64,000 bases of DNA from contig CM026426.1 in the NCBI GenBank assembly GCA_014871385.1, forward strand, positions 23,959,437 through 24,023,436. Reading direction: 5' to 3'. Below the pieces are notes generated by a model. It had not been told where the DNA came from, did not search any database, and saw only the letters and a program-made list of their open reading frames with translations. Position numbers and translations under genes: made by a program. Below, piece by piece: positions 61,449 to 64,000 of this stretch. This DNA is from Ceratodon purpureus (taxonomy: Eukaryota > Streptophyta > Bryopsida > Pseudoditrichales > Ditrichaceae). Numbering within the stretch: the stretch's first letter is position 1; every line of letters starts with the position of its first letter.

Positions 61449-62081
61449 CTAGCACCAAGTAGCAGCACCTTGCGTATCTAAAACCAATGGAGTGATGTTG
61501 CTTACATGTACCTTTTTTTCCCGTGAACCGTCTGCTTCCACCAGAACCTTGTTGTACTCTTTGGGATCATCGTCTCCGTGCGTTATTGCAATTTCATGGC
61601 GCAAGTGGGATACAAGCCAGTCCTTGCCCACTTCAAATGCTGGCATTGGTTTCCCTCTAAATGTACAGCAGACTTCTACCATCTCCACCTCTGGTAGATG
61701 GTCAATCGCATCCCATCTGTTGTTGGCAGCACCCCAAAACCTTGTATACTAGAACCTGGTGTATAGTGTTTGCCTGCCCACATGGTACCGGAAGACAACG
61801 CTGGACCTATTCACAACGCACTTGATAACATCCTGGCCAATGTGAAATTTCTCAGCCCATCCAGGATTCATCAGACTACTTAGGAGTGCCTCTGACGGAG
61901 AGTGTAGAACAAAGAGTGTAGGAGTCCGCCGAATGCTGTCACATGCGATCGCAAACAAGTCCACCATAACGTGGACAGGCATAAACCAATGCTCAAGGGC
62001 GAAACTATTGCTAGTGGCCGCTTTCATCGCATTCGAAAAATCTGCTGTCAGCTTCGTCCTAAAGGCCTCGGAGGTGTGCAT
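61449..62081 (-). pseudogene. Unknown gene, truncated by the hAT insertion
   Basis: The minus-strand frame runs from 62081 (MHTSEAFRTKLTADFSNAM) to 61449, 211 codons including one TAG at 61749-61751. It has FALEHWFMPVHVMVDLFAIA, YHVGRQ, WDAIDHLPEVEMVEVCCTF and VGKDWLVSHLRHEIAITHGD. The segments look folded but I do not recognise a family. The first codon lies at the left edge of the hAT element at 62083, so the real 5' end was probably displaced by that insertion. It contains two palindromic motifs, at 61722 and 62043, so it may be a third gene of the 54-62 kb element. Confidence 0.5.
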
Positions 62082-62082
62082 G

Positions 62083-64000
62083 CAGGGTTGTCACGGTCGT
62101 CCGGGACGCTCGGGACGTGGGGACGTCCGCGGACGTCCGCCAGCGCCAGAGGACGTCCTGTGACTTAGAAAAAAAAATCACCCGCATAGGTTTCACCCCG
62201 GGGTGAAACCACACCTTCTACGCGGGGGAGGGGTTGCGGGGGAGGGTGCGGCCGTCGCCGCGGAGCGGGGGGGGGGGGCCGTCGGCCAGGTCGGGAAGGG
62301 GCCGTCCCCGGCGACGGCCCCTTGCCGTCGCCGCGGAGGGGGGGGCCGTCCCTGGCTTCGGCCCCTTGCCGTCGCCGCGGTGGGGGGGGCCGTCCCCGAC
62401 GACGGTGAACGGCGGCGTTCAGAAGTGTGTTGAATTGGAGCTTCTTCGGAGGCTCTAGTTCTCTTGAGGACGTGGTACCCCGATTTTTTGAAGTTTTTCC
62501 GGGCGATCTATCAAGTGCACCAATGGCGTCTAAAAGTTACTCCCCATGGTATACCGAAGTCCATATGATCAATGCGGAGAAGAAGAAGACTGAGATGGTT
62601 CAATGTATGCTATGCAAGAACACTTTCGCAAAGATGATTGAGCGGATGCTCAGTCATTTGGGCTATGACAAAGTTCTAGGGCTACGGACTAGTGGAGTAG
62701 GTCGTTGCACTAATTTGTCACCCGCTATACTGTCCTTGTTCAAGAATTGCGGTGGCAAATTCCCCAACGATTCCAGAATATTCATGTCGGAGCAGAGTAC
62801 TTCCCCCGTGACTCGTGGCAATATATCCACGAGAGTGAACACTCCCATGGATGTGGACTCATGTGCTGGATCCCGGGTATCAACTCCGAAGAATGAACCT
62901 GTTTTATTTGGTGAGGGTGTACCTTTCATTTCCACTCTTCCGGGGGAAGGTAGTAGACCATTTCCTCCTTTGAAGGCAAAGAGGCAATCTACCCTTCAAG
63001 AGGGCTTCGAAGAGACTCAGAGGCGGGAATGCAACAAAGCATGGGCCACATGTTTTTACGAGAACAGTATCTCGTATAACGTGGCTCGGAGTGCCTCTTT
63101 CAAGGACGCGGTGTTGAAGACGTCCAACATGAAGAGATCATACACACCTCCATCTTTCCACCATCTCCGAACAAATTTACTAGCCCAAGCAAGGACTGAT
63201 TTGGAGACTTCCTTGAATGATAGGATTTTTTCAAGTGTTAGGAAGTACGGGGGAACGTTGGCCCAGGATGGGTAGACTTCTGTAAGCAGTCGCCCTCTAA
63301 TAAACGCAATGCTCGTATCTCCTGCTGGTGAGTTATTCTTGGGAGCCGTTGACACGAGTGGGAAAGAGAAGGATGCCGTTTTCGTAGCGACCGTCATTGA
63401 GAAGTTTATCCAACAAGTTGGAGAACAGAACATCATTCAAGTATGCTACGATAATGCTCCGGTGATGCTTAATGCCAGAAAGTTGGTCCAAGCACTCTAT
63501 CCATCCATATTTGTCCAAGGATGTGCTGCCCATACGATGGACCTTTTGTTGGAGGATTGGAGTAAGATGAAGTGGGTGAACGAGCTCCTAGATCGGGCTA
63601 AGAACTTGGTTAAGTTCATAAAGATAAGGCAAATGCCACTCTCGGTATTTCAAAAGCACGAGGCAAAACTTAGCTTGCTGATGCCTGGTCAGACTAGGTT
63701 TGCATCGCACTACATTATGATTTCGCGTTTATTGAAGGTTCGAGGAGCATTGGAGCAGAGCGTTGTGGATCCTGACTGGAGAAACTACGAAACGAAGAAG
63801 ACCTTATCTGCCCGTGACAAAGCGAAGATCTCACGCGATGTTAAGAGGGTTGTCTTGGATGACGTTTTCCGGGAGCAATGTGCAAACTTCAAGTGGATGA
63901 CGAGTCCCATTGTATATGCCCTACGAGAGTTTGATGCAAAGGAATCGGCATTGGGTAAAGCCTACGTCGTTCTCCGCAACCTTGAGAAGCATGTCCTCTC
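62083..64000 (+). mobile_element. hAT transposon, left part, running off the window
   Basis: It starts CAGGGTTGTCA at 62083; the 8 bases TGTGCATG (62075-62082) would be the target duplication. A GC-rich subterminal region holds GGACGTCC repeats and a two-unit 44-bp repeat (GGCCCCTTGCCGTCGCCGCG at about 62316 and 62360). A hAT transposase follows. The right end is outside the window. Confidence 0.75.
62523..64000 (+). pseudogene. hAT transposase (BED finger, DUF659), partial
   Basis: The ATG at 62523 begins MASKSYSPWYTEVHM. A BED-type finger VQCMLCKNTFAKMIERMLSH follows at about residues 23-42. From about 63130 a DUF659-like region has HLRTNLLAQARTDLE and AQDG, with TAG at 63273-63275 exactly where Trp of the conserved DGW is expected (TGG to TAG). 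The frame is then open to the window end: CYDNAPVMLNARKL, GCAAHTMDLLLEDW and PGQTRFASHYIMISRLLKV, the hAT RNase H-like core pieces. The C-terminal dimerisation domain lies beyond 64000. One stop is the only lesion seen. The start is chosen as the first ATG giving the BED finger. It would act in the nucleus to excise and reinsert the element. Confidence 0.8.

Larger units (their letters stand above)
54529..62051. repeat. Dispersed palindromic motif TGYTGNCARCA
   Basis: Exact matches to the 9-base core GYTGNCARC start at 54529, 54608, 55536, 55703, 55897, 56378, 56405, 56459, 58743, 59433, 59811, 59835, 60035, 60378, 60531, 60562, 60897, 61082, 61722 and 62043. Most have T before and A after. 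They fall in exons in all three frames, in introns and between genes. Copy A has four more at 876, 1650, 1824 and 1905. Chance expectation is about 0.5 for this 7.5-kb stretch. Confidence 0.8.

Noticed and set aside
3281..63275. A nuclear code in which TAG is Gln
   Set aside because: DCP1 uses CAG and CAA with no TAG inside, copies A and B show CAG/TAG pairs, two TAGs replace Trp-type positions, and other stops also occur; decay explains it more simply.
1..64000. CRISPR arrays, rRNA genes, bacterial operons or intact tRNA genes
   Set aside because: None was seen; the only tRNA-like sequence is the degenerate SINE head at 40855-40917.

Overview
The window looks like a transposon-dense stretch of a green-lineage (streptophyte) nuclear genome. 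The evidence is one intact intron-rich host gene (plant-type mRNA-decapping protein DCP1, 43256-46920), a plant-style CACTA element with TnpD-like and TnpA-like genes, SUVR/SUVH-like SET sequence, hAT elements, and GT-AG introns throughout. A charophyte alga such as Chara would fit the mix, but this is inference; nothing in the window names the species.

Layout: 1-2010 holds copy A of a dispersed, transposase-like gene; copy B lies at 53997-56590. 2341-4461 starts with a hAT-like terminus, a GC-rich segment with a TATA box and a G35 run, followed by a decayed protein-kinase-like gene. 5372-27304 is a nested structure: a degenerate minus-strand gene (27304-26340, then 5901-5372) is split by a 20.4-kb CACTA element (5905-26336) with a TCT target-site duplication. 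The CACTA element carries a minus-strand TnpA-like gene, a plus-strand TnpD-like transposase and further plus-strand accessory frames. 27311-28068 is a 5'-truncated SET-domain pseudogene. 28385-31068 is a minus-strand CXXC/DDE-like transposase-type gene flanked by GTAC-rich DNA. 32431-36701 is a minus-strand multi-exon pseudogene with a zinc-finger-like N-terminus. 36865-40700 is a 5'-truncated LINE with RNase H, a CCHC knuckle and an R2-like endonuclease, joined tail to tail to a tRNA-derived SINE. A 750-bp GGA tract switching to TTC lies just upstream of DCP1.

Downstream of DCP1 are a 941-bp TA-flanked MITE (47474-48414), a minus-strand hAT pseudogene (49400-51760), an 849-bp TTAA-flanked piggyBac-like MITE (52467-53315), copy B, a RING-like gene (58866-60762), a minus-strand gene (61449-62081) cut by a hAT insertion, and that hAT element itself (62083 to the window end).

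Two genome-level patterns stand out. A palindromic motif, TGYTGNCARCA (core GYTGNCARC), occurs 20 times in 54.5-62.05 kb and 4 times in copy A, in all reading frames and in non-coding DNA, but I found it once elsewhere. In-frame stops breaking the transposon genes are mostly TAG (about 27 of 40), and paired copies show CAG to TAG changes, which points to C-to-T decay at CHG methylation sites; DCP1 has none.
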